Source of the DNA: Euryarchaeota archaeon SCGC AAA252-I15
Lineage (GTDB): Archaea; Altiarchaeota; Altiarchaeia; IMC4; SCGC-AAA252-I15
DNA length: 47,584 bases
Direction of reading: 5' to 3'
Assembly: GCA_000402775.1 (NCBI GenBank)
Contig: AQSC01000055.1
Coordinates: forward strand, 1 to 47,584
The translations under genes and the position numbers were made by a program. The notes beneath the pieces were generated by a model. The model was not told the DNA's origin and ran no database searches. It saw only the letters and a program-made list of their open reading frames with translations. Numbering within the stretch: position 1 is the stretch's first letter; every line of letters begins with the position of its first letter. Shown here piece after piece: positions 7,247-15,181 of the stretch.

Positions 7247-10228
7247 CTAAATTTCCAGTTCCTCAAGGATTTCTTCCGCCCCCTCCGCTTTACCGCCGCC
7301 AACGCCGAGTTTCGCGTCGCCTCGGCCGCCGCCGCCAAGCTTCTTCGAAAGCTTTCCGGCGAGCTCTCCCGCATCTATTTTCGGGTTCGAGGATGCGACA
7401 ATGAGGTTGCACTTCTCTCCCGTTATGTTGAGAAGGACTAGTAAGCGGCCCTCTTTCTCAATTGCCTCGGAAGCCATCTTCATGAGTGTTTTTATATCCA
7501 AATTTTGTGTCATGTACTTAACTGTGGACGATTTTTCAAATTTATTTTTTAATATACCTTCTAGATCAATACCTTTTTCACTCTGAAGTTTCTCAAGTAT
7601 TTTTCGATCCTCTTTCCATCTCTCGAAGATATGATTTCCAAATATCTCGATAGAATCAAAATTATCTTTGACAATTTTATTAGTCAATATATGTGCGTCT
7701 CCCAACGTGAGTATACTTCTCTCCATTCGATTGATCTCATCAACAAACCTCTTAATTGTTTCTGGAAGCTTTTCATTAGTTACAGAGAGACTACTGGATA
7801 ATCTTTCCATCTGCTTCTGCCATTCAATCATAGGCTTCAACGAAGCCTCCATCTGTTCTCGCATTTGTATCATAGGCTTCAACGAAGCCTCTAACTGCTT
7901 TCGCATTTGTATCATAGGCTCCATCTGCTTCTGCCATTCAATCATAGGCTTCAACGAATCTATTGTATCGTAAGTGTGAACTACTCTATTTCTTCTTTCA
8001 ATTTTAGCAGCATTTCCTGCCTTGAATTCCAGGCGGACTACACCATCTTGTATCCTAGTAGCTCCTGTGATAATGATATCTTCGATTTCCGTCGTGTTGT
8101 CGAGGTGGGTTCCGCCGCATGCTTCGGCGTCAACACCAGCGATGTCGATTATCCGAAGTTCAAGGCCTGGGACTGCACCACCCTGGTAAATCCTAAAACC
8201 GTAGCGCTTCTCAGCCTCCTCCCGGGGGAGGACGAGCTTTTTCACTGGAAGAGCTGCAGCCACAATTCTGTTCGCCTCCTGTTCGATTTCCCGCAGCTCA
8301 CCGTCTGAAACCGCCTTGTAGTGGGTGACGTCAAGCCGTGCCATGTCAACGGATTTGTGGGCGCCGGCCTGCCAGATGTGCGGGCCCAACACCTTGTTGG
8401 CTGCGGCGTTTATTATGTGGGTTGCGGTGTGGTGCTGGGTAAGTTGGAGTCGGCGTTCGTTGTCAACTACCCCTTCGACTGAGTCACCTTCCTTGAACTT
8501 CGAAGGGTCTGAAACCTTGTGAAGGATGGTTTTTCCCTCCTTTACGACGTCTTCGACTTCAACGCCGTTTAAGGTTCCAAGGTCTGCCTGCTGCCCCCCG
8601 CCTTCAGGGTAAAATAAAGTCTTATCTAAGACTACGAAATCTTTTTCCACGCACAAAACTTTCGCCTTAAATTCCGTCGCAGTCATGTCATCGTAGAATA
8701 ATGTTTCAGTGTCTGACGGACAAGACGAAAGAATACTCTCCGCCCGTGCAACATCGGATTTTGAGCGCTCCTGCCGTTTCTCAACTTGTAGGTAAAAGTC
8801 GTCGGGTATTGTGACTTCGGGTTTTACTTCTTTTATGGTTTGCGGGTGGATTCCTTGGCTGTCGTAGAGTTCGGCAAGCTTTCCGGCGGTAAAGGTTTCG
8901 CCACCCCCGACCATCCGGGATACGACTGCGCGAGCCTTCTTTTTCCCATCGGTAAATCGCCCTTTCTCGGTCTCGATTATGTCCCAGAGGCTTCCGACTT
9001 CCGAAAGCTCTGTATACCATTTCCCGAACTCCTTGATGTGGATTTCAAACACTTTGTTCAGATCGAAAGTGAAATCGAATTCGTCCATAAGCGTCCAGCA
9101 TCTTCGAAGTATGTTTCTAAGGTTGTAGCCGCCTCCCACGTTTGAGGGTAGAGCGCCGTCGTGTATTGCGACGAGGAGTGTTCGCGTGTGGTCTCCTATC
9201 GCGTACAAAGCGCGCATGCGGTAGACCTCCCACTTCAGGGTTTCAAGGTCTACTCCAACCTCTTTCGCCACATCCTGCCAGACAACTCCTGCATTCTCTA
9301 TTTCGTCGAAGGCGAGAAGGCTGGCGTAGCGGGCGAACTTATTCCAGATTTTTTTATCGGGCTTGACGGCAGTCTCCTTGTAAAGGTATTCCATAACTTT
9401 CGGGAAGACCGTGTCGTAGCTCATTGGAACTCCCTGACTGAACCAACTCCACCGCTCAAGACCCGCGCCCATGTCGATGACTTTTGTTTTAAGCTCCATG
9501 TGGCTTCCGTCAGGTAAGACTTCATACTGCATGTAAACCTGGTTTCCAAGCTCAAGTCCCCTGGAGAAGAATTCCATGCTGGGCCCGAAATTGCCGCCGC
9601 CAGCCCACACGTCTTCATGGTAAAAGATTTCTGCAGGTTTGATACCCAAACCTTTTGTCAAAAACTCGTGCATCTGAAGTATCCCCTCGTCCTTGAAGTA
9701 GACGTGTTTTTCGGGCGTGTTGAACGTGTGTTGGCCGGCCATGATAAAGCCGGTGTAGTGTCGGCCTGTTATTCCAACGCTGTCTATGTCTGAAAAGCGA
9801 AGGCAAAACTGGGGTTCGAGGACGGCGTCGGCGGGAGGTGGGACTTCCCCTGAAACGACGTAAGGTTGAAAGTCGTTGACCCCCGCGTTTACAAAGTATA
9901 GTTCATCGTACCATCGGCAGACGACTGGGTAACGCTTGATGGGGACGTAATCCCACTGTTTGAAAACTTTCACGTACTCGTCCCACGCCTGCTTGTAGGA
10001 AAACTCCTTTCGAGCAAGCTTTTCACCGATAAACCGGTAGCCTCCCGAACATGCGGGTTCGTCGCAAAAGTCTCGCTCAGATTGGCTCCAGAAGCCTCGA
10101 CCGCACTTCGAACAGATGTTTCGAGAGAAGCCTATGGATGTGAGGCTTTCCACGGGATAGTATTTTCCGTAGTTTTTGTGGAACTCCGGTTTCATCCGGC
10201 TTTTAAGTTCCCTGAAGTCTAATGCCAT
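7247..10228 (-). CDS. alaS: Alanyl-tRNA synthetase, archaeal type, with an internal repeat insertion
   Basis: This 993-residue class II synthetase charges tRNA-Ala. The N-terminus has the archaeal zinc motif CSKCGRGFW...CDEPAC. The catalytic core follows, with YFKDEGILQMHEF and GGGYNLRNILRR. The editing domain has both metal motifs, QHHTATHI and the Cys/His pair of EACGGTHLDN. The C-terminal C-Ala domain ends in a glycine-rich KKLGGGGRGDAKLGVGGG. It is longer than the roughly 900 residues usual in archaea, partly because residues about 757-807 carry imperfect copies of a 14-residue unit of the type LKPMIEWQKQMEAS. Two heptads per unit suggest a coiled coil between the editing and C-Ala domains. 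Its start shares a divergent promoter region with gpgS. Confidence 0.97.
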   Translation of the reverse strand: MALDFRELKSRMKPEFHKNYGKYYPVESLTSIGFSRNICSKCGRGFWSQSERDFCDEPACSGGYRFIGEKLARKEFSYKQAWDEYVKVFKQWDYVPIKRYPVVCRWYDELYFVNAGVNDFQPYVVSGEVPPPADAVLEPQFCLRFSDIDSVGITGRHYTGFIMAGQHTFNTPEKHVYFKDEGILQMHEFLTKGLGIKPAEIFYHEDVWAGGGNFGPSMEFFSRGLELGNQVYMQYEVLPDGSHMELKTKVIDMGAGLERWSWFSQGVPMSYDTVFPKVMEYLYKETAVKPDKKIWNKFARYASLLAFDEIENAGVVWQDVAKEVGVDLETLKWEVYRMRALYAIGDHTRTLLVAIHDGALPSNVGGGYNLRNILRRCWTLMDEFDFTFDLNKVFEIHIKEFGKWYTELSEVGSLWDIIETEKGRFTDGKKKARAVVSRMVGGGETFTAGKLAELYDSQGIHPQTIKEVKPEVTIPDDFYLQVEKRQERSKSDVARAESILSSCPSDTETLFYDDMTATEFKAKVLCVEKDFVVLDKTLFYPEGGGQQADLGTLNGVEVEDVVKEGKTILHKVSDPSKFKEGDSVEGVVDNERRLQLTQHHTATHIINAAANKVLGPHIWQAGAHKSVDMARLDVTHYKAVSDGELREIEQEANRIVAAALPVKKLVLPREEAEKRYGFRIYQGGAVPGLELRIIDIAGVDAEACGGTHLDNTTEIEDIIITGATRIQDGVVRLEFKAGNAAKIERRNRVVHTYDTIDSLKPMIEWQKQMEPMIQMRKQLEASLKPMIQMREQMEASLKPMIEWQKQMERLSSSLSVTNEKLPETIKRFVDEINRMERSILTLGDAHILTNKIVKDNFDSIEIFGNHIFERWKEDRKILEKLQSEKGIDLEGILKNKFEKSSTVKYMTQNLDIKTLMKMASEAIEKEGRLLVLLNITGEKCNLIVASSNPKIDAGELAGKLSKKLGGGGRGDAKLGVGGGKAEGAEEILEELEI
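7807..7960. repeat. In-frame tandem repeats with palindromes inside alaS
   Basis: A 38-base sequence is perfectly duplicated at 7807-7844 and 7921-7958. A second string of 19 bases recurs 42 bases apart at 7860-7878 and 7902-7920. The perfect hairpin GGCTTC-AAC-GAAGCC occurs at 7833-7847 and 7875-7889, and a decayed copy begins at 7947. All spacings here are multiples of three, so the reading frame is kept. Confidence 0.85.
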
Positions 10229-10249
10229 GACTAACTATATTTTAAGCGT

Positions 10250-10264
10250 CAGTTAATATTTAAA
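10250..10264. promoter_or_regulatory. Shared TATA region of the divergent alaS and gpgS genes
   Basis: The AT-rich string containing taatatttaaa lies about 25-35 bases before the alaS ATG on the minus strand and about 45 bases before the gpgS start on the plus strand. On the plus side this leaves room for a short leader that carries the GGTGA ribosome binding site at 10294-10298. No experimental start is known. Confidence 0.45.
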
Positions 10265-10304
10265 CCCGGTATCGTTGGTTATTCTAGTTATTGGGTGATT
10301 TATT

Positions 10305-11717
10305 TTGGATACTTTACCTTATGATCAGGTCGTAAAGATTCATTCGCGCGACATTGAGAAGCTAAAGCTTCGGAAGACTGTTTGGGATGAGGTTGGATCT
10401 CGGCCAGTCATGATTTCCGCCGTAATACCCACTTTCAACAAAAACGACCCTAAATACAATAAAGCGCTCATGAGAGTTCTCATGGACTGTTGTAATCTGG
10501 TGGACAAGGGTATTTTAGACGAGATTGTTATTGCTGAAGGCTCGAGAATGGAGGACGGTTCGCCAGACTTTGACTTCATAGAATTTATTCTCGCAGTCTG
10601 CTTCAAATACTGTAAGACGTTCAAGTCTGAGGTGGCGTTTATCAATCAACTTCCTGAAGGCAGGAAAAAAGCTCTTGAAGGGAGATTCGATTTTTGTGTC
10701 CGGATACTGAACCAGATAGATCCTGAACTCCACAAAATCTTTTTGAAACACAAACTGCTGACAGAAGACGAGATAGAGTTTCTAAAGCAGGGTAAGGGGG
10801 GAAACCTTTGGTTTTCGATTCCGGTGACATACGGAGACATTCTTTGTTTCGTGGATTCGGACATCGTTTCATTCAACGAGAACTACATCAAAGGTTTGTG
10901 CTACCCACTCCTTTCAAGTTGGGGTGAGGAAAACCCGAAACTTTTTTCAAAAGCCACTTACACTCGAAGACACAAGATGAAGCTGGGGAAATATAAAATC
11001 GGTGGCAGGCTTTCTAGGCTGGCCGCAATACCGCTTTTCAAGGTTCTCTCGGAAAGAAACATTTTAGAGGGCCTCGACGGAGTCACATACCCCTTCAGCG
11101 GGGAATGCGCCTTCACCAGGGAAACACTCAACAACATACAGTTTTCCAACGGATACGACATCGAGACTTCAGTGTTATGCCAGCTTTGGAAGAAGTATTC
11201 AGTGGAAAACATGGAGTTGGTTGACCTGGGATTCTTCCAGCACCTGCCCGGAACCGAAGACCACACAGACGACATGCTCGATGAAATCACGAAAGCCCTT
11301 TTCTACTGGATAAGAAAATACGGCCTTAAAAAGAATCTCGGCAACATTGAAAAACTCTTAGACGACTACGAGAAAACCGCAAAGTCGACGCTCGACTGGT
11401 ATGAAGTAAGGGCTACGAGACATCCAGGAAAGATTATTTACGGTAAAGAACAACGAAACGAGGATTTAAGGCGAATCAAAAGATACAAAAAAATAATCCT
11501 TAAGGGTTATAAAAAATCTTCCGGCTGGGAACCCAAACTCTTAAAACCTTGGTCCGAGATCAAGGAAAAGACGGATAGCACGGTAGGATACTCTTACATG
11601 AATTTTAAAAACACACTCCAAAAGAGGGTTAACAAGTTTACTTCAGATACGATTTTGACTAAGATTCACGTGCATATCGACCGAACCCGCAGCATAATAG
11701 ACGAGCACATTAAATGA
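10305..11717 (+). CDS. gpgS: Glucosyl-3-phosphoglycerate synthase-like GT81 glycosyltransferase
   Basis: This 470-residue GT-A enzyme probably transfers glucose from an NDP-glucose to 3-phosphoglycerate, the first step of glucosylglycerate synthesis. Visible signatures are ISAVIPTFN at the nucleotide end, GKGGNLWF, the metal-binding DSD in CFVDSDIVSF, the acceptor segment GGRLSRLAAIPLF, then YPFSGECAFTRETL and NGYDIETSVL. These follow the order in GT81 GpgS enzymes. The C-terminus is about 100 residues longer than bacterial forms. The start is TTG at 10305, supported by GGTGA six bases upstream. It overlaps the phosphatase gene as ATGA. Sugar specificity (glucose versus mannose) is inferred. 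Confidence 0.8.
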   Translation: MDTLPYDQVVKIHSRDIEKLKLRKTVWDEVGSRPVMISAVIPTFNKNDPKYNKALMRVLMDCCNLVDKGILDEIVIAEGSRMEDGSPDFDFIEFILAVCFKYCKTFKSEVAFINQLPEGRKKALEGRFDFCVRILNQIDPELHKIFLKHKLLTEDEIEFLKQGKGGNLWFSIPVTYGDILCFVDSDIVSFNENYIKGLCYPLLSSWGEENPKLFSKATYTRRHKMKLGKYKIGGRLSRLAAIPLFKVLSERNILEGLDGVTYPFSGECAFTRETLNNIQFSNGYDIETSVLCQLWKKYSVENMELVDLGFFQHLPGTEDHTDDMLDEITKALFYWIRKYGLKKNLGNIEKLLDDYEKTAKSTLDWYEVRATRHPGKIIYGKEQRNEDLRRIKRYKKIILKGYKKSSGWEPKLLKPWSEIKEKTDSTVGYSYMNFKNTLQKRVNKFTSDTILTKIHVHIDRTRSIIDEHIK

Positions 11718-12523
11718 TGTTTTACGTCGTATACACAGACCTTGACGGGACGCTCATAGATGAAAAGTACTCTTTTAAGGCGGCCTCCCAGGCTCTCGAA
11801 ACTTTAAAGAATCGTGGTTTTCCCCTTATTTTCTGCTCTTCAAAGACGAGGGGGGAAATACTTTTTTATCGTGAAAAAATGGGTTTTTCAGACCCGTTTA
11901 TTGCTGAAAACGGCGCTGCTGTTTATATCCCTAAAGGTTACTTTGATTTCCCGATTCCGGGAGCTCAATCAGTTGAGGGGTTTAGTGTTTTAGAGTTTGG
12001 ATTGGATTACGAGAGTTTGTTTAGGAGGGTCGAGAAGATTTTGATTGGTCTGGGAATTGAATACGAGACTTTTAAGGGTATGAGCGTGTCGGAGCTTTCA
12101 CTTGATTCTGGTTTGTCTCTTATGGAGGCGGCGTTGGCGAAAGATCGGGAGTATAGCGTGATTTTCAAGGCTGAGTGCGAGGACTCTATTTTAACGGAGG
12201 CTTTCAGGGGTGAGGGTTTAATCTATACTCGTGGTGCGAGATACCATCATGTTATGGGAGCGCATGATAAGGGTGTTTCCGTGAACGCGCTTTCTTCATT
12301 GTTTAGGATGGTGTATGATGAAGTTTTGACTGTGGGATTGGGTGATAGTTTAAATGATCTTGAAATGTTAGCTTCCGTGGACTTGCCCATTTCCGTGAGA
12401 AGGCCTGACGGAAGCATTGAGGATTTTGGGGTTAAGGGCGTCTTGGAAACAGAGGGCGTTGGCCCGATTGGGTGGAACGAGAGGATACTTGGCATTCTAT
12501 CAGAAAAAACCGATTTAATATAA
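11714..12523 (+). CDS. gpgP: HAD phosphatase of the mannosyl/glucosyl-3-phosphoglycerate phosphatase family
   Basis: This 269-residue HAD-IIB phosphatase has motif I as YTDLDGTLID, motif II as FCSSKTRGE, and motif IV as GLGDSLNDLEML. IAENGAAVYIPKGYF is typical of the MpgP/GpgP group. It would remove the phosphate from glucosyl-3-phosphoglycerate made by the upstream gene, yielding glucosylglycerate. The overlapping start (ATGA) shows tight coupling with gpgS. A second ATG at 11717 gives one residue less and is equally possible. Family members accept both mannosyl and glucosyl substrates, so the name follows the neighbouring synthase. Confidence 0.85.
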   Translation: MMFYVVYTDLDGTLIDEKYSFKAASQALETLKNRGFPLIFCSSKTRGEILFYREKMGFSDPFIAENGAAVYIPKGYFDFPIPGAQSVEGFSVLEFGLDYESLFRRVEKILIGLGIEYETFKGMSVSELSLDSGLSLMEAALAKDREYSVIFKAECEDSILTEAFRGEGLIYTRGARYHHVMGAHDKGVSVNALSSLFRMVYDEVLTVGLGDSLNDLEMLASVDLPISVRRPDGSIEDFGVKGVLETEGVGPIGWNERILGILSEKTDLI

Positions 12524-12556
12524 AATCAATTTAATTCATAAACACGGGTTTTTACA

Positions 12557-13786
12557 ATGCTTTCTACTGACGAGAAAATTAAAAGGGTTGGAAAGGTGGA
12601 TATTGCAGTAATCGTTTCTAGTCTCAATAACGCCTCTACAATAGGATTCGTAATTTATCAGGTGGCGCAGGGGCTTAGAACATTTTTCCCTGATAAAAAG
12701 AGCGTTATAATCAATGTCGACGGGTGTTCACGTGACGGATGTGCAAACGTTACTCGAGTGATAAGGCTTCCTGTAAAAAAAATCGTTGTAAGAGATGAAT
12801 TATGCAATGGCATTGGAGGTAAGGGGGCTGGAGTCCGCACGGGAATGATGATTGCGTCAAAGCTTGGTGCTAAGGCTGTTGCCTTAGTAGACTCTGACCT
12901 TCGAAGTATTAATCCCGAGTGGATTAAACTTCTTTTAGGCCCCATTTTAGAGGGTCATTCTGAATTCATCTCCCCATACTACCACAGATACAAGTATGAT
13001 GGAACTATAACCAATTTCATTGGATACCCAATGGTAAGGTCACTCTTCGGGAAAAGGCTTAGGCAGCCTATTGGCGGAGAAGTGGGTTTTTCAGGGGATT
13101 TTTGTGGGAAGGCTTTAGCCCATAAGCTTTGGGATAGGCCTGAGACCGCCCAGTTTGGCATAGACTTTTTTTTAACGGGATTTGCTTTGGGTGAGCAGCT
13201 TAACGTGTCTGAGGCTGTGTTGGGGGTTAAAGTGCATGACGTCAAGGATCCTTCAAAGCATCTTGCGCCCATGTTCAGGCAGGTTATGGGAAGCATTCTA
13301 AACATCATTGAGTGTTATGATGATGTGTGGACGGAGATTTCCGGGAGTGATGCTTTACACAGGCATAGGGGCAGTATTAGATTCTCTTCTCCCGAACCTT
13401 TTGACGTTGATACAAACAGCATGATTAATTCTTTTTTGGGTGGTAGGGCAGAGCACATGAACACTTTAAAGTCGGTTCTTCCGAAGGATTTGTACAGGGA
13501 TATTGCCTCCATTCCCACAATGGCTGAAGAATTTATTTTTGACTCGGAATTGTGGACTAATGTGATTTACCACCTCATTCCCGCCTACTTTAGCACTCCG
13601 GCAGAGAAGAAGGAGGATATCCTTGATATTGTGAGGCACATGTGGATGGGGAGGGTTGCCTACTTCACAATTGAGTCTAAGGACTTAAATGATCGTGAGG
13701 CAGAGCACTTGATTGAAGAACAATCCCTGATTTTTGAGGAGAACAAGGAGCTGTTAGTTGAGTTATACAGAAAGGCCCGGCAATGA
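12557..13786 (+). CDS. GT-A glycosyltransferase resembling one-step glucosyl/mannosylglycerate synthases
   Basis: This 409-residue protein has a GT2-like start (IAVIVSSLNNASTIGFVI), GIGGKGAGVRTGM, a DSD metal motif in ALVDSDLRSINPEW, and QPIGGEVGFSGDF. The C-terminal part (FIFDSELWTNVIYHLIPAYF, then a tryptophan-rich helix ending MGRVAYFTIES) resembles the GT78 mannosylglycerate synthase of Rhodothermus. GT78-type enzymes join an NDP-sugar to free D-glycerate in one step. It may be a glucosylglycerate synthase, or add a second sugar to glucosylglycerate. It lies 33 bases after the phosphatase and overlaps the glycerate kinase by four bases, consistent with one operon. The acceptor is inferred. 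Confidence 0.65.
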   Translation: MLSTDEKIKRVGKVDIAVIVSSLNNASTIGFVIYQVAQGLRTFFPDKKSVIINVDGCSRDGCANVTRVIRLPVKKIVVRDELCNGIGGKGAGVRTGMMIASKLGAKAVALVDSDLRSINPEWIKLLLGPILEGHSEFISPYYHRYKYDGTITNFIGYPMVRSLFGKRLRQPIGGEVGFSGDFCGKALAHKLWDRPETAQFGIDFFLTGFALGEQLNVSEAVLGVKVHDVKDPSKHLAPMFRQVMGSILNIIECYDDVWTEISGSDALHRHRGSIRFSSPEPFDVDTNSMINSFLGGRAEHMNTLKSVLPKDLYRDIASIPTMAEEFIFDSELWTNVIYHLIPAYFSTPAEKKEDILDIVRHMWMGRVAYFTIESKDLNDREAEHLIEEQSLIFEENKELLVELYRKARQ

Positions 13787-15132
13787 TTCATAATCGGGGG
13801 GAACTTTTAAAAGGTGCTTTCGAAAGTGGGAGAACGTCTCTCTTAGATTTTCTGGAAGTTGGATTGGAGGCTGTAAAGCCGGGGAATCTTTTCAAGGAAA
13901 ATATATCTTTTAAGGGTGGTGTGCTCAAAGTCGCGGATTTATCTTATGATCTGGGAAAATTCGGAAATGTTTATGTTGTAGGTTTCGGGAAGGCTTCGGG
14001 TTTTATGGCCTTGTCTCTTGAAGAGATGTTGGGTGATGAGGTTGACGACGGTGTTGTTGTCGTAAAAGACATGATAGTGGGTTTGCGAAACATCAAGGTC
14101 GTTTGCGGATCTCACCCTATTCCTGATGGGAAAAGTGTTGAAGCTTCGGAAAAAGTTTTAAGGTTTCTTGAAAAAGCTGGTGAAAATGATTTGGTTATCT
14201 GCTTGGTCTCGGGGGGTGGGTCAGCCCTACTTTCATGCCCGGCAGAAAGCGTGAATCTGGGTGAATTAACTCAAACCTCGGAACTATTGTTGAATTCCGG
14301 GGCAGACATAAGTGAAGTGAACACTGTTAGAAAACACATCTCCCAGGTTAAGGGGGGATACCTCATGAAAAAAGTATTCCCGGCAACAATATTATCCCTC
14401 ATAATTTCCGATGTGTCAGGGAACCGGTTGGATGTCATAGCATCCGGCCCGCTAGTCCCTGACGACTCGACTTTCCAGGAAGCAGTTTCGGTTTTGGAAA
14501 AATACGGTATTTGGGATAAGGTCCCAGACTCTGTGAGAGAGCACTTGGAATGCGGGGTAAAATGCACTATCCCCGAAACCCCGAAGAAAGGTGAAGACAT
14601 TTTCTCGAAAACAAAAAACATTATCCTGGCAGACAACTGGACTGCGATAAACGCCGTTAAAGACAAGGCGCGAGAACTGGGTTTTACGACGGTTGTCCCT
14701 TCCGACTTGTTTACAGGCGATGTTTCCGAAGTCGCAAAAGAGCATCTGGTTTTAATCGATGAGATACAGTCCAACCCTTCCATCGGAAAACCTGCTTGCC
14801 TCATTACGGGAGGAGAGTCCTCCGTCAAAGTATGCGGTAAAGGCTGCGGAGGCCGGAGCCAGCAATTCATGCTCTCGATTGCCGAGGGTATTTCCGGAAA
14901 GAATGTTGTTGCCGCCGCAATCGACACTGACGGAGTAGACGGTTTAAGCGACGCTGCAGGGACGATAGCGGACGGGGACACTATCACTCGTGCGGAAGAT
15001 AAAGGCCTTGATATTAAAAGGTTTTTACTGGAAAACGACTCCCACACATTCTTCGAAAAACTGGGCGACACAATAAAAACAGGGGAAACAGGAACCAACG
15101 TAAACGAGGTAAGAATAATAATATGCTTATAA
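13783..15132 (+). CDS. gck: Glycerate 2-kinase (MOFRL/GckA family)
   Basis: This 449-residue protein matches the archaeal glycerate 2-kinase family, which phosphorylates D-glycerate to 2-phosphoglycerate. Characteristic segments are VVGFGKASGFMA, GSHPIPDGKS, LVSGGGSALL, ISDVSGNRLDVIASGP and the C-terminal MOFRL domain with ITGGESSVKV, GGRSQQF and AIDTDGVDGLSDAAG. Its length is normal. It overlaps the preceding glycosyltransferase by four bases (ATGA). In this operon it probably links free glycerate, released from or feeding glucosylglycerate, to lower glycolysis. Confidence 0.9.
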   Translation: MIHNRGELLKGAFESGRTSLLDFLEVGLEAVKPGNLFKENISFKGGVLKVADLSYDLGKFGNVYVVGFGKASGFMALSLEEMLGDEVDDGVVVVKDMIVGLRNIKVVCGSHPIPDGKSVEASEKVLRFLEKAGENDLVICLVSGGGSALLSCPAESVNLGELTQTSELLLNSGADISEVNTVRKHISQVKGGYLMKKVFPATILSLIISDVSGNRLDVIASGPLVPDDSTFQEAVSVLEKYGIWDKVPDSVREHLECGVKCTIPETPKKGEDIFSKTKNIILADNWTAINAVKDKARELGFTTVVPSDLFTGDVSEVAKEHLVLIDEIQSNPSIGKPACLITGGESSVKVCGKGCGGRSQQFMLSIAEGISGKNVVAAAIDTDGVDGLSDAAGTIADGDTITRAEDKGLDIKRFLLENDSHTFFEKLGDTIKTGETGTNVNEVRIIICL

Positions 15133-15147
15133 AACGCTATAATCTTC

Positions 15148-15155
15148 TTATAAAT
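15148..15155 (+). promoter_or_regulatory. TATA box of the cysteine-rich protein gene
   Basis: TTATAAAT is centred about 30 bases before the ATG at 15182, the archaeal TATA position for a leaderless or near-leaderless transcript. A GGATAAG string just before the ATG is at best a weak ribosome binding site. Confidence 0.5.
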
Positions 15156-15181
15156 TCATGTAAAACCTAAGGATAAGTGTA

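Noticed and set aside
7807..7960. CRISPR or intergenic palindromic repeat array
   Set aside because: The repeats are in frame inside AlaRS, have no unique spacers of even length, and encode a heptad pattern.
10305..11717. Mannosyl-3-phosphoglycerate synthase (GT55 MpgS)
   Set aside because: The neighbouring phosphatase suggests it, but the protein lacks the GT55 pattern and follows the GT81 motif order (DSD, GGRLSRL, FSGE, NGYDIET).
14271..15098. Long antisense frame of 275 codons opposite glycerate kinase
   Set aside because: Composition mirrors the sense gene, there is no ribosome binding site and no recognisable domain; it is a shadow frame.
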